From VRUE01 sp963774555 (GTDB lineage: Bacteria > Actinomycetota > Thermoleophilia > Solirubrobacterales > 70-9), in assembly GCA_963774555.1 (NCBI GenBank), contig CAVZFL010000002.1:310001-374000 (forward strand): 64,000 nucleotides of DNA. The letters run 5' to 3'. The notes beneath the pieces were generated by a model that searched no databases, had not been told where the DNA came from, and saw nothing but the letters and a program-made list of their open reading frames with translations. This document shows positions 9,258 to 16,996 of this stretch, one piece after another (position 1 is the stretch's first letter; every line of letters starts with the position of its first letter). A program made the translations under genes and the position numbers.

Positions 9258-9301
9258 GCGGTCGCATTTCCCTCCGCTCACCGGCGGAAAGTGCGACCGC
9301 A
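9257..9301. repeat. Family A palindrome, copy A1
   Basis: A 45-base imperfect palindrome with outer arms TGCGGTCGCA / TGCGACCGCA and inner TTTCC...GGAAA, sitting between the divergent GH92 and 9338 genes and touching the GH92 start codon. Related copies are at 14142, 46477, 46550, 47521 and 47592. Confidence 0.85.
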
Positions 9302-9337
9302 CGGCGAGTTCTGGGCTCACCTAGAGTTCCCGGCATC

Positions 9338-9973
9338 GTGCGAACCCGAACCGCGATCCTCCTCGTCGGCGTCGTCGCTGCCGCCGTCGCGGCGGCCGTC
9401 CTCGCCCTCGGCGGCGGCAAGGACACCGAACGCGCCCAGGGCGCCGTTCCCCCCGCTCCGGGCGCGCCCAGCGTCGAGGTGATCTCGCCGCGCAGCGGCG
9501 CCCGCCAGAAGAGCCACGCGGTCGTGGTCAAGGTCAAGGTCCACAACTTCCAGCTCTCGGGGCGTGACTTCGGCGGCGAACCGCAGCTCGGCGAGGGCCA
9601 CATCCGTTTCGGCCTCAACCGGGTGCCCGACTGCGTCGATCCGGTCAAGCTGCAGCGCGCGATCGACAGCCCTTTCGGCAACGGCCGCCTGGTCGGCGCC
9701 TCCTTCGACTTTGCCGAATACTCCGGCCCCAACGGCGTCCTTGCCGAACGGATCGGCTCCGCCGGCAGCTACTCGCCGGCAACGCGACCCGAGATCTACT
9801 ATCACGCGTTGAAGCCCGGCTTCTACCGCCTCGTCATCACCCTCGCCCAGAACGATGGCTCCACAACCCCGTTCCACGCCGTCACCAACTTCCAGATCCT
9901 CCCCCTCCCCGGCCACGGCCCCAAGTGCACCGGCGGCAAAGTCCCCAGCGCCAAGGCCGCCGCCTTCGATTGA
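9338..9973 (+). CDS. Membrane-anchored or secreted protein of unknown function
   Basis: A 211-residue protein with an N-terminal hydrophobic helix (residues 6-26, AILLVGVVAAAVAAAVLALG) that is either a signal peptide or an anchor, followed by a beta-rich extracellular domain. VEVISPRSGARQKSHAVVV and FHAVTNFQILPLPGH bracket a domain with two cysteines (VPDCVDP and PKCTGG) that may pair as a disulfide. The IYYHALKPGFYRLVITLA segment looks like an immunoglobulin-type strand pair. I do not recognise a named family. The GTG start at 9338 is the only one giving the export signal at the N-terminus. Divergent from the GH92 gene, with palindrome A1 in between, so shared regulation is possible but unproven. 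Confidence 0.72.
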   Translation: MRTRTAILLVGVVAAAVAAAVLALGGGKDTERAQGAVPPAPGAPSVEVISPRSGARQKSHAVVVKVKVHNFQLSGRDFGGEPQLGEGHIRFGLNRVPDCVDPVKLQRAIDSPFGNGRLVGASFDFAEYSGPNGVLAERIGSAGSYSPATRPEIYYHALKPGFYRLVITLAQNDGSTTPFHAVTNFQILPLPGHGPKCTGGKVPSAKAAAFD

Positions 9974-10020
9974 GCCGGCTGCGCGGGTTGGACGCGGATG
10001 CCGGCGCAGAATCGGCACAT

Positions 10021-10051
10021 TTGACACACCCGTTCAGCAGACAACTCATTA
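10021..10051 (+). promoter_or_regulatory. Possible promoter for the hendecad-repeat gene
   Basis: A perfect TTGACA at 10021-10026 lies 36 bases before the ATG at 10062. The -10 box is weak (TCATTA at 10046-10051, 19-base spacer). If used, the leader would be very short. Confidence 0.3.
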
Positions 10052-10061
10052 CGGTGGCATC

Positions 10062-10421
10062 ATGGAGACCATGAGAGAGGACTGGACCGACGAGCGACTC
10101 GACGACCTCAACGGCGGGCTTACCGAATTTCGCCTCGAATCAAGGCAGGAATTCGGAGCGGTCCGGGAGGAGATGCGGAGAGAATTCGGTGCCGTCCGGC
10201 ACGAGATGAAAGAGGAATTCCGCGCGGTGCGAGACGAGATGAAGGAAGAATTCCGCGCAGTGCGACGGGAGATGAAAGAGGAGTTCTCTGCGGTACGCGG
10301 TGAGATGCAGCAGGAATTCGGCTCCCTACACGCCCGCTTCGATGGACTGCAGCAAACGATGATTCAGTTCGGCGCACTCATGATCGCCGCCCTGATCGGG
10401 CTGATCGCGACCCAGCTCTGA
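10062..10421 (+). CDS. Tail-anchored coiled-coil protein with 11-residue repeats
   Basis: A 119-residue protein built from about six tandem 11-residue units (residues about 30-95) of the form EF-AVR-EMKE, for example EFRAVRDEMKE and EFRAVRREMKE, then a single hydrophobic helix at the very C-terminus (MIQFGALMIAALIGLIATQL). The 33-base DNA units are also repeated. Eleven-residue periodicity predicts a right-handed coiled coil, and the C-terminal helix predicts insertion into the membrane with the coil in the cytoplasm. The highly charged Glu/Arg/Lys surface suggests oligomerisation. No function is assignable. ATG 10062 is chosen over ATG 10071 for its position, but either is possible. Converges on the ABC exporter gene 7 bases away. 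Confidence 0.75.
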   Translation: METMREDWTDERLDDLNGGLTEFRLESRQEFGAVREEMRREFGAVRHEMKEEFRAVRDEMKEEFRAVRREMKEEFSAVRGEMQQEFGSLHARFDGLQQTMIQFGALMIAALIGLIATQL

Positions 10422-10428
10422 GCCTCGG

Positions 10429-12294
10429 CTACGCCGCCGAGGACTCGCGCCAGGCGCCGTAGAGCCGCGAGTAGGGGCCGCCGGCGTCGATCAGCTCCTC
10501 GTGGGTGCCGGCCTCGGCGATGCGCCCGTGGTCGAGGACGACGATCTTGCCGGCGCGGCGGATCGTCGAGAGGCGGTGGGCGATGACGATCGCGGTGCGG
10601 CCGGCGAGCAGGCGCTCGAGGCCTTTCTCAATCGTCTTCTCGGTGCGCACGTCGACGTTGGAGGTGGCCTCGTCGAGGATCAGGATGCGGGGTTCCGCCA
10701 ACAGTGCCCGGGCGAAAGCGACCAACTGGCGCTGACCGGCGGAGAGCTGGACGCCGCGCTCGCCGACCTCGGTCTCGATCCCTTCCGGCAGGGCCGCGAT
10801 GAACTCGGTTGCGCCGACGGCCGCAGCGGCGTCCTCGATCTCCTCCAGGCTCGCCTCGGGCCGGCCGAAGGCGATGTTCTCGCGCACGCTGCCGGAGAAG
10901 AGGAAACCCTCCTGGGGGACGATGCCGAGCTGGCGCCGCAGCGCCTGCTGCTGCATGCCGTGCAGATCGTGACCGTCGACGAGGACGCGCCCCCGCTGCG
11001 GGTCGTAGAAGCGCGCCACCAGCTTGGCGAAGGTCGACTTTCCCGCCCCGGTCGTGCCGACCAACGCCAGGGTCTGGCCCGGCGGCACGTGAAGATCGAC
11101 TTCGTCCATCGCCCAGTCGACCCGCTCCCCACGCCCCTCGCTCTCCAGGGCGTCGTCGGCGTAGGAGAAGGAAACACCCTCCATCTCGATCTCGCCACGC
11201 AGGGTGCCGGGGTCGATTGCGTTGGGGGAGTCGACCATGTCCGGGGCGGTGTCGAGCAGGTCGAAGATCTTGTCGAGGGCGGCCATCCCCTGCTGGTAGG
11301 TTGTATAGAGTTGGGAGAGCTGCTGGATCGGTTCGAAGAAGACCGTCAGGTAGCCGACGAAGGCGATGATCGTGCCGATCTGGATCGCATGGTCGATCGC
11401 CTGGGTGCCGCCGTAGAGCAGGATCGCCGCGGTGCCGACCGCGGCGAGCAGTTCGACTCCCGGGAAGTAGGAGGCGTTGAGGAAGACGGTGCGCATGTTC
11501 GCCTCGCGGTTTGCCTCGTTCAGCTCGGTCATCGCTTTCACGTGCCGCGGCTCCTGGCCGAAGCTGCGCACCACCCGCATGCCGCTCAGGGTCTCCTGCA
11601 GGTAGCCGGTGATCGCGCCGATCCGCTCGCGCGTTTCGCGGTAGGCGCCGTGGGAGACGATGCGGAAGAGGATGCTGGCGGCGGCGATCAGAGGGAAGGT
11701 GATGAAGGTGACCAGGGCCAGCTTGACGTCGAGCACGAGCAGGATCACGACCACGCCGACCAGGGTCAGCACGCTGGAGAACATCGTCACGACGCCGTCG
11801 GTGACGAGCTGGTTGAGCGCCTCGATGTCGTTGGTCATGCGGCTGATCAGCACCCCGGGGCTGCGGCGGGTGAAGAAGCCGATCGACATCGTCTGCAGGT
11901 GGGAGAAGACCCGCTCGCGCAGGTCCTGCAGGGCGCGCGTGCCGACCCAGCCGACCAGATAGGTCTGCAGGTAGGTCGCTGCCGCATAGAGGGTCGCGAC
12001 GACGACGAAGGCGACGACGATCCAGTCGAGGGCGGAGACGTCGCCGGTGACGATGCCCTTGTCGACCGCTTGGCCGGCCAGGTACGGCGGGGCAAGACCG
12101 GCGCCGGTGGCGATCAGCAGCGCGACGAACATCAGCGCGACCCTGCCGCGATAGGGGCGCAGCAAGCCGATCATCCAGCGCACCTTGCGGGCGCGCTGGT
12201 CCTGACCGCGGATCAGCTTCCAGACCGCACCGAAGAGCAGCACGATGCTGCGCAGGCGGCCCGGCTCCTCCCTTGTGGTGACCGGCGCGCTCAC
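10429..12294 (-). CDS. ABC exporter half-transporter with the canonical catalytic site
   Basis: A 621-residue type IV ABC exporter: six membrane helices (residues about 40-330) fused to a nucleotide-binding domain. Walker A is GTTGAGKST, Walker B ILILDEATSNVD with the catalytic glutamate, and the switch histidine is IVIAHRLST. Its signature is LSAGQ instead of LSGGQ. The partner gene at 12291-14105 has LSGGQ but an Asp in place of the catalytic Glu. Together they give one consensus and one degenerate ATP site, the pattern of heterodimeric exporters such as TM287/288 or BmrCD. The GTG start overlaps the partner stop as GTGA, so the two are made together. The substrate (drug, lipid or peptide) is unknown. 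Confidence 0.9.
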   Translation of the reverse strand: MSAPVTTREEPGRLRSIVLLFGAVWKLIRGQDQRARKVRWMIGLLRPYRGRVALMFVALLIATGAGLAPPYLAGQAVDKGIVTGDVSALDWIVVAFVVVATLYAAATYLQTYLVGWVGTRALQDLRERVFSHLQTMSIGFFTRRSPGVLISRMTNDIEALNQLVTDGVVTMFSSVLTLVGVVVILLVLDVKLALVTFITFPLIAAASILFRIVSHGAYRETRERIGAITGYLQETLSGMRVVRSFGQEPRHVKAMTELNEANREANMRTVFLNASYFPGVELLAAVGTAAILLYGGTQAIDHAIQIGTIIAFVGYLTVFFEPIQQLSQLYTTYQQGMAALDKIFDLLDTAPDMVDSPNAIDPGTLRGEIEMEGVSFSYADDALESEGRGERVDWAMDEVDLHVPPGQTLALVGTTGAGKSTFAKLVARFYDPQRGRVLVDGHDLHGMQQQALRRQLGIVPQEGFLFSGSVRENIAFGRPEASLEEIEDAAAAVGATEFIAALPEGIETEVGERGVQLSAGQRQLVAFARALLAEPRILILDEATSNVDVRTEKTIEKGLERLLAGRTAIVIAHRLSTIRRAGKIVVLDHGRIAEAGTHEELIDAGGPYSRLYGAWRESSAA

Positions 12295-14105
12295 AGTCGT
12301 GCCATCTCCTCGCGCTGCTCGAGGTCGCGCTGGAGGAAGACCGAGTCGGCGAGGCCGTGCTCGGCGATCTCGCGGTAGAAGCTGCAGCCTTCGAGCAGCT
12401 CGGCGTGGGTGCCGCGGTCGACGATCTCCCCGCCGTCCATCACGATCACCTCGTCGGCGAGCGAGACCGTGGAGAGGCGGTGGGCGATGATGAAGGTCGT
12501 CCGCCCCTCCATCGCCTCCTGGAGGCCGGACTTGATCGCCGCCTCGGTGGTGGCGTCGACCGAGGAGGTTGCGTCGTCGAGGATCAGGATGCGGGGGTCG
12601 GCGAGCAGCGCCCGGGAGATCGCCACCCGCTGGCGCTGCCCACCGGAGAGGGTGAGGCCGCGCTCGCCGACGACGGTGTCGTAGCCACCGGGCAGGTCGC
12701 GGATGAAGTCGTCGGCCTGGGCGCGGCGGGCGGCAGCTTCGATCTCCTCGCGGCTGGCGTCGAAGCGCGGGTAGGCGATGTTGTCGGCGACGCTGGCGCT
12801 GAAGAGGAAGCTCTCGTCGCCGACGAAGGCGATCTCCTTGCGCAGCGACTCGACCTCGACCGAGCGCACATCGACGCCGTCGACCAGGACCGAGCCCTCG
12901 CTCGGGTCGTAGAGCCGTGCGATCAACGCGACCAGGCTGGTCTTCCCCGACCCCGAAGGCCCGACCAGCGCCACCGTGCTTCCCGCCGCGACCTCGAAGT
13001 CGATATCGACGAGCGCATCCGACTTTGACCCACCTCCAGTGTGGTCAAGATCGGATGCGTCGGCGCGAACCCAGTCGTAGCGCAGGGTGACGTCCTCCAT
13101 CCGCACGCTGCCGCCGCCGGCGGGCAGGGCGGGCGCGTCCGGTGGGCTTTCGATCTGCGGCTCGCGATCGAGGATCTCGAAGAGGCGGTTGCCGGAGGCG
13201 ATCGCGCGCTGGGCCATGCCCATCGCCACGCCGAGCATCCGCATCGGCCCGGCGAGGATCACCAGGTAGGTGTAGAAGGCGGTGAAGTTGCCGAGGCTGA
13301 GGTTGCCGTCGATCACCATCCGGCCGCCGATCAGCAGCACCAGCGCGATCCCGATCTGCGGCAACAGCCCGATCAGCGGCGAGAAGAACGCCTGCAGGCG
13401 GGTCGAGTAGATGCTCTGGTCGAAGACCCGGCCGACCGAGCGCTGGAAGCGGTGCAGCTGGTATTCCTCGCGGGCAAAGGCCTTGACGATGCGGATCCCG
13501 GAGATGTTCTCCTCGGCCTCGGCGGTCAGCTCGGCGATCCGCTGCTGCACCTCCTGCTGGGCCGGACGCGAGACGCGGTTGTAGCGGGAAGCGGTGAAGA
13601 CGATCAGCGGCGCAGGGATCAGGGCAATCAAGGCAAGCAGCGGGTTGATCGCAACCATCACCACGGTGACGAGGGTGATCGTCAGCAGGTTCTGGGTGAT
13701 GAAGATCAGGCCGTAGCCGAGGAAGAAGCGGATCGCCTGCAGGTCGACCGTAGCCCGCGACATCAGCTGACCGGTTTGCTGGGAGTCGAAGAAGCCGAGC
13801 TCGAGGCGCTGCAGGTGGGCGTAGAAGAGCTGGCGCAGGTCGAATTCGACCGCGAGCGAGACCCTGCCGGCGACCAGGCGCCGTACAACGGTCAGCCCCA
13901 GGCGCAGTATCCCGGCTCCGACGATTGCCAGGGCCAGCGGCAACAGGTCGGGCTTGTTGCCGTCCTGGATCGCGTTGACGGCCCGTCCGATCAGCCAGGG
14001 GATCAACACGGTCATCCCCATCGCCAGCCAGGCGAAGGCCAGCGAGCCCCATAGCTGGCGGCGGTAAGGACGCAGGAATGCCATCAAACGGCGGTAAGTC
14101 GCCAC
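12291..14105 (-). CDS. ABC exporter half-transporter with the degenerate site and an in-frame palindrome insert
   Basis: A 604-residue partner of the 10429 gene, with six membrane helices and a nucleotide-binding domain: A-loop tyrosine in LRYDW, Walker A GPSGSGKTS, signature LSGGQRQRVAISR, Walker B ILILDDATSSVD (Asp replaces the catalytic Glu), switch FIIAHRLST. It supplies the degenerate Walker site and the canonical signature. Between the A-loop and the following strand (ALVDIDFEVAAG) there is an unusual hydrophilic insertion of about 14 residues, DLDHTGGGSKSD, encoded by a 44-base palindrome (13015-13058) that keeps the frame. The GTG start at 14105 lies 2-3 bases after the predicted transcription start, so the operon mRNA may be leaderless. 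A palindromic operator candidate overlaps the -10 box. Confidence 0.9.
   Translation of the reverse strand: MATYRRLMAFLRPYRRQLWGSLAFAWLAMGMTVLIPWLIGRAVNAIQDGNKPDLLPLALAIVGAGILRLGLTVVRRLVAGRVSLAVEFDLRQLFYAHLQRLELGFFDSQQTGQLMSRATVDLQAIRFFLGYGLIFITQNLLTITLVTVVMVAINPLLALIALIPAPLIVFTASRYNRVSRPAQQEVQQRIAELTAEAEENISGIRIVKAFAREEYQLHRFQRSVGRVFDQSIYSTRLQAFFSPLIGLLPQIGIALVLLIGGRMVIDGNLSLGNFTAFYTYLVILAGPMRMLGVAMGMAQRAIASGNRLFEILDREPQIESPPDAPALPAGGGSVRMEDVTLRYDWVRADASDLDHTGGGSKSDALVDIDFEVAAGSTVALVGPSGSGKTSLVALIARLYDPSEGSVLVDGVDVRSVEVESLRKEIAFVGDESFLFSASVADNIAYPRFDASREEIEAAARRAQADDFIRDLPGGYDTVVGERGLTLSGGQRQRVAISRALLADPRILILDDATSSVDATTEAAIKSGLQEAMEGRTTFIIAHRLSTVSLADEVIVMDGGEIVDRGTHAELLEGCSFYREIAEHGLADSVFLQRDLEQREEMARL
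13015..13058. repeat. Palindrome inside the ABC exporter coding sequence
   Basis: Two 16-base arms (GCATCCGACTTTGACC at 13015-13030 and GGTCAAGATCGGATGC at 13043-13058) pair at 14 of 16 positions around a 12-base loop. It is in frame and lies in a loop of the nucleotide-binding domain, where ABC proteins normally have a short turn, so it looks like an inserted palindromic element tolerated by the protein. Confidence 0.7.
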
Positions 14106-14108
14106 GGC

Positions 14109-14130
14109 ACTCCACTATACAAAGTGAAGT
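14109..14130 (-). promoter_or_regulatory. Operator-like palindrome over the -10 box of the ABC exporter operon
   Basis: Read on the minus strand, ACTTCACT and AGTGGAGT form an 8-base inverted repeat (one mismatch) with TTGTAT between. The sequence TATAGT (14114-14119) inside it is a good -10 element, only 8 bases before the GTG start of the exporter. No clear -35 is visible (CTCATC at best). A repressor bound here would block the promoter; no regulator gene is next to it. Confidence 0.45.
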
Positions 14131-14141
14131 ATTGGGGATGA

Positions 14142-14180
14142 GGTCGCGGTTTCCGTCGCTATCCGGCGGGAAATGCGACC
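14142..14180. repeat. Family A palindrome, copy A2
   Basis: A degenerate copy with arms GGTCGCGGTTTCC / GGGAAATGCGACC, just upstream of the ABC exporter promoter and 7 bases after the lipoprotein stop codon at 14187. Confidence 0.75.
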
Positions 14181-14186
14181 GCTGGG

Positions 14187-14897
14187 CTAACCCGGGCCGA
14201 TGCCGCCCGATTCGCCGCCCGCGGTGCCGCCGCCGCCTTCCGTGCCGCCGCCGGTGCCTCCGCCTTCGGGTGCTCCGCCAGCACCGCCGGTTTCGGGCGC
14301 TGCTTCAGGTTCGGCTTCGGCTTCCGGTTCGACGACTTCGGGTTCCACTTCTTCGGGGGCTTCGGCCGAGCCGGTTTCCCCCGATTCGGGCGCCGTCGCG
14401 GTCGGTGCGCTCGGGCCTTCGCTGCATTGTTTGAAGCCATACGCGCTCGCTGCCGTCTGGAACGAAGCGAGCGCGGAGGAGGCGCTCGACTCCGCTGTTT
14501 CCAGCGCCGCCGTGTCTTCACGCTCGCTTGCCAGTTTGACTTCGTCCTCGGCCTTGCCCAGTTCGTCGGCGGCAGCGGAGAATTCGGGATAGCCCTCGCT
14601 TTCCTGCGGGGCGCCGAGGTTCTTCAGGCTGTCGACCATGCCGCTATACAGACCGGCGGCCTGGGCGGCTGGGCTGCCGGTTTCGGAGCTGCTCGCTTCC
14701 ACCGTGCCGACCGCGGCGTTGACCTCGGCGCAGATCGCGTCCCCCTGTTCGATCAGCTCGGCCTTGGTGAGGGCGGTAGTGGTCACTGCTGTCACCGCCG
14801 TCGATTCGCTCGATTCGTCGCTGCCGCTGCCGCCGCAGCCCGCGACAAGCAGCGCGGCCAAGGGCAGCACAGCGATCCATGTATGGCGAGGGCTCAC
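14187..14897 (-). CDS. Predicted lipoprotein with an acidic, glycine-rich tail
   Basis: A 236-residue protein with a lipoprotein signal: hydrophobic core AVLPLAALLVAGCGG with the lipobox cysteine at about residue 21, so it should be lipid-anchored on the outer face of the membrane. The middle (residues 40-145) is alpha-helical with repeated small residues (ELIEQGDAICAEVNAAVG), including two cysteines (AICAEV and FKQCSEG). The C-terminal 80 residues are low-complexity: Pro/Glu repeats (EEVEPEVVEPEAEAEPE) then Gly/Thr repeats (GGGTGGGTEGGGG), typical of a flexible spacer across the cell wall. No enzymatic motif is seen. It lies between tRNA-Gln and the ABC exporter promoter. Confidence 0.72.
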   Translation of the reverse strand: MSPRHTWIAVLPLAALLVAGCGGSGSDESSESTAVTAVTTTALTKAELIEQGDAICAEVNAAVGTVEASSSETGSPAAQAAGLYSGMVDSLKNLGAPQESEGYPEFSAAADELGKAEDEVKLASEREDTAALETAESSASSALASFQTAASAYGFKQCSEGPSAPTATAPESGETGSAEAPEEVEPEVVEPEAEAEPEAAPETGGAGGAPEGGGTGGGTEGGGGTAGGESGGIGPG

Positions 14898-14949
14898 AGG
14901 TGCGGCGAAGGTAGCAAAGCGATTAGACGCTCATGCAGGGGGTTTCCAA

Positions 14950-15021
14950 CTGCGCCCCAGGGACTCGAACCCCGAAATCCAGCTCCAGAGGCTGGCGTGT
15001 TGCCAATTACACCAGGGCGCA
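14950..15021 (-). tRNA. tRNA-Gln (anticodon CTG)
   Basis: On the minus strand a complete cloverleaf can be drawn: acceptor TGCGCCC / GGGCGCA, D-stem GTGT / ACAC, anticodon stem CCAGC / GCTGG around the loop CTCTGGA (anticodon CTG, reading CAG), T-stem CGGGG / CCCTG around TTCGAGT, discriminator G. CCA is not encoded. Confidence 0.93.
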
Positions 15022-15064
15022 ACGCGAAGAACGAAGGATACCGACGGGCGCGTCGTCGGCGGGC

Positions 15065-16300
15065 TTAGGCGCCGATCGACGCCAGGTCTGACCCGGGGTC
15101 GGCGAGCTTGTCCTTGGCGGCTGAGACGTCGACGCCGTCGGCGAGCATGCGGCGGGCCTCGGCGAGGTCTTCGGAGCGCTCGACGCTGAGGCAGCCGGCG
15201 ACGCGGCCGTCCTTCAGGTACCAGACCGAGAACTCGCCGCTGTCGCGGTCGCCGCGCCAGACCTCCTCCTGCCAATCCTTGGCCGGCCCGACGTACTCGA
15301 GGCCGGCCCAGTCGGCGAGGTCGCTGAAGAAGTAGGGCACCACCTCGTAGTCGGCCTCGTCGCCGAGCATGTTGCGGGCCGCGTGCAGGCCCTGCTGCAT
15401 CGCCACGTCCCAGTGCTCGACCCGCAGGCGGCGGCCGTGGACGACGCTGTCGTAGGAGCAGCAGTCGCCGGCAGCGTAGATGCCGGCGGCGGAGGTCTGT
15501 AGCTTCGAGTCGCAGACGATGCCGTCGTCGACCTCGAGCCCGGCACGCTGGGCGAGCATCGCGTCGGGGCGCACGCCGGCGCCAACCACGACCGCGTCGC
15601 ACTCGATCGCCCTGCCGCTCTTGGTCAGCACCGCCCTGACCCGGCCGTCGCCCTCGTAGGCCTCGAGCTCCTCGCCGCCGTGGATCGTCACGCCCTTGGA
15701 CTCGAGCAGCTGGTGGAACCAGCGGCCCGCCTCCTCGCCGAAGGTGCGGGAGAGCGCCACGTCCTCCATCGTCACGATCGTGCACTTGGTCCCCCTGGCG
15801 GTCAGCGAGGCGGCGACCTCGGCACCGATGTAGCTGCCGCCGATCAGGACCACGTGCTCGGCGGCCTCGGCGTCGGCGCGGATCGCGTCGGAGTTGCCGA
15901 AGGCGCGCAGGTAGTGGACGCCCTCGTTCTCGGCGCCCTCGACGCGGAGGATGTTGACCATCGCCCCGGTGGCGATCAGAGCCTTGTCGAAGCTCACTTC
16001 ATCGCCACCCTGCAGCTTCGCCGTCCGCGCCTCGGGATCGAGCGACATCACGTTGGTGCCGCTGAGCAGCTCGACCCCGTTCTCCTCGTACCAGGAGGGC
16101 GGGTTGACGTAGGCGTCGGAGCGCTCGGCCTCGCCGCGCAGGTACTCCTTGGAGAGCGGTGGGCGTTCGTAGGGCGGCTCGGGCTCGCGGCCGGCGAGCA
16201 GGACCGAGCCCTCCGCCCCGCGCCGGCGCAGCTCGGCCGCGCAGTGGGCGCCGGCCATGCCGCCGCCGACGATCAGGAAGTCGACCGCTCGCTCAGCCAC
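15065..16300 (-). CDS. FAD/NAD(P)-dependent oxidoreductase (ferredoxin-reductase type)
   Basis: A 411-residue flavoprotein with two dinucleotide-binding folds: FAD-binding FLIVGGGMAGAHCAAELRRRG near the start and NAD-binding VVLIGGSYIGAEVAASL in the middle, the ALIATGA and IYAAGDCCS segments, and PPYERPPLSKEYLRGE after the first fold, a hallmark of rubredoxin/ferredoxin reductases of oxygenase and P450 systems. The C-terminal region (FFSDLADWAGLEYVG) is the usual reductase dimerisation domain. No ferredoxin or oxygenase partner is nearby, so its electron acceptor is unknown. The GTG start overlaps the end of the TrkA-type gene by 8 bases, so it is co-translated with two K+-channel regulator proteins. 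Confidence 0.88.
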   Translation of the reverse strand: MAERAVDFLIVGGGMAGAHCAAELRRRGAEGSVLLAGREPEPPYERPPLSKEYLRGEAERSDAYVNPPSWYEENGVELLSGTNVMSLDPEARTAKLQGGDEVSFDKALIATGAMVNILRVEGAENEGVHYLRAFGNSDAIRADAEAAEHVVLIGGSYIGAEVAASLTARGTKCTIVTMEDVALSRTFGEEAGRWFHQLLESKGVTIHGGEELEAYEGDGRVRAVLTKSGRAIECDAVVVGAGVRPDAMLAQRAGLEVDDGIVCDSKLQTSAAGIYAAGDCCSYDSVVHGRRLRVEHWDVAMQQGLHAARNMLGDEADYEVVPYFFSDLADWAGLEYVGPAKDWQEEVWRGDRDSGEFSVWYLKDGRVAGCLSVERSEDLAEARRMLADGVDVSAAKDKLADPGSDLASIGA

Positions 16301-16979
16301 CGTTGCCCGCGCCGTTGCCCCCGGCGGGACCGAAGAGCACCTTCAGCTGCTCCTCGTGGCCGGGGTCGAGGACCGCCAGCACCTCGTCGCCAACCTCGAG
16401 CACCGTGTCCGGGCCGGGGACGAAGCCCTTGCCCGTGCGCAGGATCGAGATCAAGAGACTGCCTTCCGGCATTTCGAGATCGCCGACACGACGACCGATT
16501 ACCCCGCAGTCCTTGCCGAGCAACATCTCGATGATCTCCAGCTGCTCCTCCTGCAGGTCGAGCAGGTGGACGAGCCCGTACTCCGGCACCTCGTGCTCGA
16601 GCAGGCGCAGGATCAGATCGGTGGCCGAGACCGAGGGCTTGATCCCGAGCAGGTCGAAGTGGGGCTTGTTGCGAGGGTTGTTGACGCGGGCGATGATCCG
16701 CTCGACCTCGTACTTCTCGCGCGCCACCTGGCAGATCAGCATGTTGTCCTCGTCGTCGCCGGTGACCGCGATCACCATGTCCGCCCGCTGGATCCCGGCC
16801 CGCTCCAGCACCCAGAGCTCGGAGGCGTCGCCGTAGGAGACGTTGTGCTCGAGCTCCTGCTCGACCGTCAGGTAGCGGCGCCGGTTGCTCTCGATCACCG
16901 TCACCTCGTGCTCCTTTTCGAGCAGCTCGCGGGCGAGGTTCCAGCCCACCTTCCCGGCGCCGACGACGATGATGTACAC
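16293..16979 (-). CDS. TrkA-type potassium uptake regulator (RCK_N plus RCK_C)
   Basis: About 228 residues. The N-terminal Rossmann domain begins YIIVVGAGKVGWNLARELLE (NAD(H)/nucleotide binding) and includes YGDASELWVLERAGIQRADM; the C-terminal RCK_C domain carries GVIGRRVGDLEMPEGSLL and GDEVLAVLDPGHEEQL. Such proteins gate Trk/Ktr potassium transporters in response to nucleotides. The upstream neighbour (16997-17467) is a second TrkA-N protein, a pair reminiscent of mycobacterial ceoB/ceoC. No TrkH/KtrB channel subunit is in the window. The GTG start at 16979 is used because the longer frame upstream is arginine-rich shadow sequence and the Rossmann strand starts right at this codon. Confidence 0.9.
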   Translation of the reverse strand: MYIIVVGAGKVGWNLARELLEKEHEVTVIESNRRRYLTVEQELEHNVSYGDASELWVLERAGIQRADMVIAVTGDDEDNMLICQVAREKYEVERIIARVNNPRNKPHFDLLGIKPSVSATDLILRLLEHEVPEYGLVHLLDLQEEQLEIIEMLLGKDCGVIGRRVGDLEMPEGSLLISILRTGKGFVPGPDTVLEVGDEVLAVLDPGHEEQLKVLFGPAGGNGAGNGG

Positions 16980-16996
16980 GCGCTTCCCGTCCCTTC

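Noticed and set aside
14950..15021. Integration site (att) at tRNA-Gln
   Set aside because: No partial tRNA copy, integrase or element boundary is visible on either side.
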